In this document: positions 61,921 through 64,000 of the stretch, piece after piece
How the letters are laid out: every line of letters begins with the position of its first letter
Numbering within the stretch: position 1 is the first letter of the stretch
Translations under genes and position numbers: made by a program
Notes under the pieces: model-generated
The model's database searches: none
What the model was told of the DNA's origin: nothing
The model's input: the letters and a program-made list of their open reading frames with translations, nothing else
Origin: Alphaproteobacteria bacterium
GTDB lineage: Bacteria; Pseudomonadota; Alphaproteobacteria; UBA6615
DNA length: 64,000 nt
Assembly (NCBI GenBank): GCA_039980135.1
Contig: JBDXCV010000009.1
Location: 732,032 to 796,031, forward strand
Reading direction: 5' to 3'

Positions 61921-63732
61921 TTATGCCACCGGTATCACCGGAAGCATCACATAGGCCTGGCGTTCTGGCCCGGCGTGCAAGGTGACATCAGCGCCGAAAA
62001 CGTCGCCGGGGCGATCGCGCGGGTCGTCATGGGTGAAGGGGCCAGAGCCTGTCCAGTTCTCGTACATGCCGAGATTGATGCTCGACTTGCCCGGATAGAC
62101 ATAATCCTTGCCGCGCACCGTAAAGGCCAGCCGCGTCCCGGGCTCCAGCACGATACAAGTCGGCCAGATTTCGATGTCCACTTCGTAGACTTCGCCCGGC
62201 GTCATGGGCTGTTCCTCGTCGTGCGTGTGGTAGGGACGATGGGGCAGGCTGAGGTCCGGATCGAGCTTACGATGTGAAACACGCAGCCACCCTTGTGCGA
62301 TCGGAGTGCAGGGATCGAGCGCACCCTGGAAAACAATCTCCTGCAGGTCAGACGTGAATGCTCTGACCACCACAAACAGGTCCGCATTCGTTGTCTCCGA
62401 GGAGACCCAGAGCTTCGCCGCGATCGGCCCCGTAATTTCGAGTTCATCTTTGAGCGGTGACGTCATGAACGTGACACCGTCGCCAAATCCGGCGTAGGTG
62501 GCGGAACTATCGAGGGACTGCGACGCCGTCGACAGCGTGTGCGTCTCGGCATCCAGGTAGTATTTCGTCCATTGGGTCCGGGCGAGCGGCCATTCGTTTT
62601 CATGGCGCTTAACGAACGTGCCGTCGGCGTGCCGGACCTGAAGCTGGACCCTTGGTTGTTCGGCCCAGCCTGTGTCTTCGTCCTTGAGATAGTGGCCAAA
62701 GAACTTCTTCTGTAGCTCAACACCGTAATCCGTGTAGTACTCGGTCCAGTGCTCGATTCCATGCACTTCAAGGTATTTTTCAGCTGATCTGGCGCGCACG
62801 AAGCCTTCGAAGTTGCCACGTGGATGCAGGCCCTGGCCGCCCCAGTTTGCGGCAGACAGCATCGGCACCTCGACCTTGTCCCAATCGGGCATCCGTGATT
62901 GCCAGTATTCGTCCGTATCCAGGGTGTTTGAAACGCAATCGAAATCGAAATTCCGACGGTTCGTACCAAGCTCCTCTTCACTGAGCGTTGGCGGGCCGGA
63001 AACCAGTTCACCATTCATCCGCGAACGAAGCCCGTTCTCCCCACGACCGTGCTGCACCGAGTAGACTTGCGCTTCGGACCACGGCTTGGCGAAGCCATCG
63101 CAATAAATGCCGCCGTGCCGGCCCATGTCCCGATAGAAGTCGGCGGCCCCCTCCCATGGACAGATCGCCGCCAGGTGTTTCGGTTGCAGCGACGCGGTCT
63201 GCCACTGGTTCATCGCGTAGTACGATATGCCGGACAGTCCGACCTTTCCGTTCGACCATGGCTGGACTCCGGCCCAGTCGACACACAGCGCCTGATCCTT
63301 TGCTTCACGCGCCGACCAGATGTCGAGAACGCCCGGCGACCGGCCGGCCCCGCGCGAATCGACACGCACCACGACATAGCCGTCCGGAACCCACTTCTCG
63401 GGATCGACCACCTCCCAGTTCTGGTACTTGTTCGTCGAACCGGCCGGTACATCGGGGTGCTTCTCGCACATCTGCCGCCACTGATCGCCGAACACCGGGT
63501 CGTCGAATTGGAGGAACTTGCCGTACGGCCCATAAGACATGATGACCGCGTACTTGCCGTCCTCGACCGGACGGAACACGTCGCATCGAAGAACAAGCCC
63601 GTCATCCATCTCGATGGGCACATCCCAGTCGATGCGCATCCCGTCCCAGAAATTCGTCCAGGACTGTTCGTCGAGATAATCTTCGTCGCGCTTGGCGGTC
63701 TTCGCGTGGATTTTGGCGGATCGGTAGCGCAA
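61921..63732 (-). CDS. CocE/NonD family alpha/beta hydrolase
   Basis: Serine hydrolase of the X-Pro dipeptidyl-peptidase S15/cocaine esterase type, 603 residues. The nucleophile elbow is GLSGISYYAMNQW (about residues 157-169). The WDVPIEMDDGLVLRCDVFRP start is typical, with the Asp/His pair likely in the PMLSAANWGGQGLH and EHWTEYYTDYG regions, and a C-terminal jelly-roll domain (about 400-600). The TTG start at 63732 is the only candidate before a shorter form. It lies 45 bases after the cyclase-family gene on the same strand and 192 bases before the TRAP operon. Confidence 0.88.
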   Translation of the reverse strand: MRYRSAKIHAKTAKRDEDYLDEQSWTNFWDGMRIDWDVPIEMDDGLVLRCDVFRPVEDGKYAVIMSYGPYGKFLQFDDPVFGDQWRQMCEKHPDVPAGSTNKYQNWEVVDPEKWVPDGYVVVRVDSRGAGRSPGVLDIWSAREAKDQALCVDWAGVQPWSNGKVGLSGISYYAMNQWQTASLQPKHLAAICPWEGAADFYRDMGRHGGIYCDGFAKPWSEAQVYSVQHGRGENGLRSRMNGELVSGPPTLSEEELGTNRRNFDFDCVSNTLDTDEYWQSRMPDWDKVEVPMLSAANWGGQGLHPRGNFEGFVRARSAEKYLEVHGIEHWTEYYTDYGVELQKKFFGHYLKDEDTGWAEQPRVQLQVRHADGTFVKRHENEWPLARTQWTKYYLDAETHTLSTASQSLDSSATYAGFGDGVTFMTSPLKDELEITGPIAAKLWVSSETTNADLFVVVRAFTSDLQEIVFQGALDPCTPIAQGWLRVSHRKLDPDLSLPHRPYHTHDEEQPMTPGEVYEVDIEIWPTCIVLEPGTRLAFTVRGKDYVYPGKSSINLGMYENWTGSGPFTHDDPRDRPGDVFGADVTLHAGPERQAYVMLPVIPVA

Positions 63733-63777
63733 GGATTTCGTCCCGGGTTTGCTTGTGTCGAACGGGGTCGGATGAGC

Positions 63778-64000
63778 CTACTTGATGGCCTGCGGGTTGA
63801 TCGGCGAACCAACACCCTTTGTGATCGGCAGCGGCGGGGCGACGAACATGAACTCGTACACCTTGTCCGCATCACAATCGTTCGCGAGGTCCTTGAGGTA
63901 GAAAATCTCGCCCATGGTGATGCCGATCTGCGGGATCACGATCCAGTGCCAGGGCTGGAACACGTCATCCGTCTCGTTCGGGATGACTTCGCAGCCCCAG
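63778..64000 (-). CDS. Second cyclase-family protein, 3' end only (cut by window edge)
   Basis: Only the last 73 residues lie in the window, starting at WGCEVIPNETDDVFQPWHW and running through IVIPQIGITMGEIFYLKDLA to SPINPQAIK. This closely matches the C-terminus of the cyclase gene at 53422-54426, with about three quarters of the residues identical by eye. The frame is open to base 64000. It is probably co-transcribed with the CocE hydrolase gene. Confidence 0.9.
   Translation of the reverse strand, partial: WGCEVIPNETDDVFQPWHWIVIPQIGITMGEIFYLKDLANDCDADKVYEFMFVAPPLPITKGVGSPINPQAIK

Noticed and set aside
1..64000. tRNA, rRNA, CRISPR, insertion sequence or prophage
   Set aside because: I looked for these and saw no candidate; weak tRNAs could still be missed without a covariance search.

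Overview
The window reads as one chromosomal segment of a free-living, probably marine, alphaproteobacterium. The gene order rnpA-yidD-yidC-engB-argB, the dapD-dapE pair, the fmt-truA pair, a cytochrome c gene divergent from kdsB-pheA, and families such as DUF2336, DUF2849 and YejABEF all point to a Rhodospirillales-like lineage. This assignment is inferred from gene content; no rRNA or species marker is present. The DNA is GC-rich throughout, with short AT-rich patches confined to a few promoter regions.

Region 1 (1-26.5 kb) is core genome. It carries membrane protein insertion and RNase P genes, arginine and lysine/diaminopimelate biosynthesis, translation enzymes (def, fmt, truA), DNA repair and replication (rmuC, recR, ybaB, dnaX) with the small SRP RNA just upstream of dnaX, NAD diphosphatase, prephenate dehydratase, KDO cytidylyltransferase, a membrane-anchored cytochrome c and a histidinol-phosphatase-like enzyme. 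Between argB and the pyrimidine 5'-nucleotidase gene lies a four-gene minus-strand block (4.0-10.1 kb). It encodes an EAL phosphodiesterase, a GGDEF diguanylate cyclase, a DUF2336 protein and an unrecognised 387-residue protein. The first three are joined by ATGA stop/start overlaps.

Region 2 (26.7-45 kb) is transport and metabolism: a complete YejABEF peptide ABC importer followed by a hydroxypyruvate-reductase-like dehydrogenase, glutathione transferases, a luciferase-like flavin oxidoreductase, a TPR-sulfotransferase, an M17 aminopeptidase, and a compact sulfate-assimilation operon (cysG, DUF2849, sulfite reductase, DUF934, 4Fe-4S APS/PAPS reductase).

Region 3 (45-64 kb) is accessory. It contains a cupin, a third glutathione transferase, a FAD monooxygenase, a CmcJ/NvfI-type oxidoreductase, a GFA-domain protein, a LysR-controlled AhpD-like/PPOX pair beside a decayed NmrA-family gene, and a sugar-acid catabolic island. 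The island holds a cyclase-family hydrolase and an OsmC protein, an IclR regulator, an SMP-30 lactonase, a GntR regulator, an internally deleted dihydrodipicolinate-synthase-family aldolase relic, a rhamnonate-dehydratase-like enolase, a complete TRAP transporter, a CocE hydrolase and the 3' end of a second cyclase-family gene. Two promoters of this island share a 14-bp sequence containing GGTATACC, a candidate common operator. The inferred logic is uptake by TRAP, lactone opening, acid dehydration and aldol cleavage, with the last step lost at this locus. No rRNA, tRNA, CRISPR array, insertion sequence or prophage was recognised.
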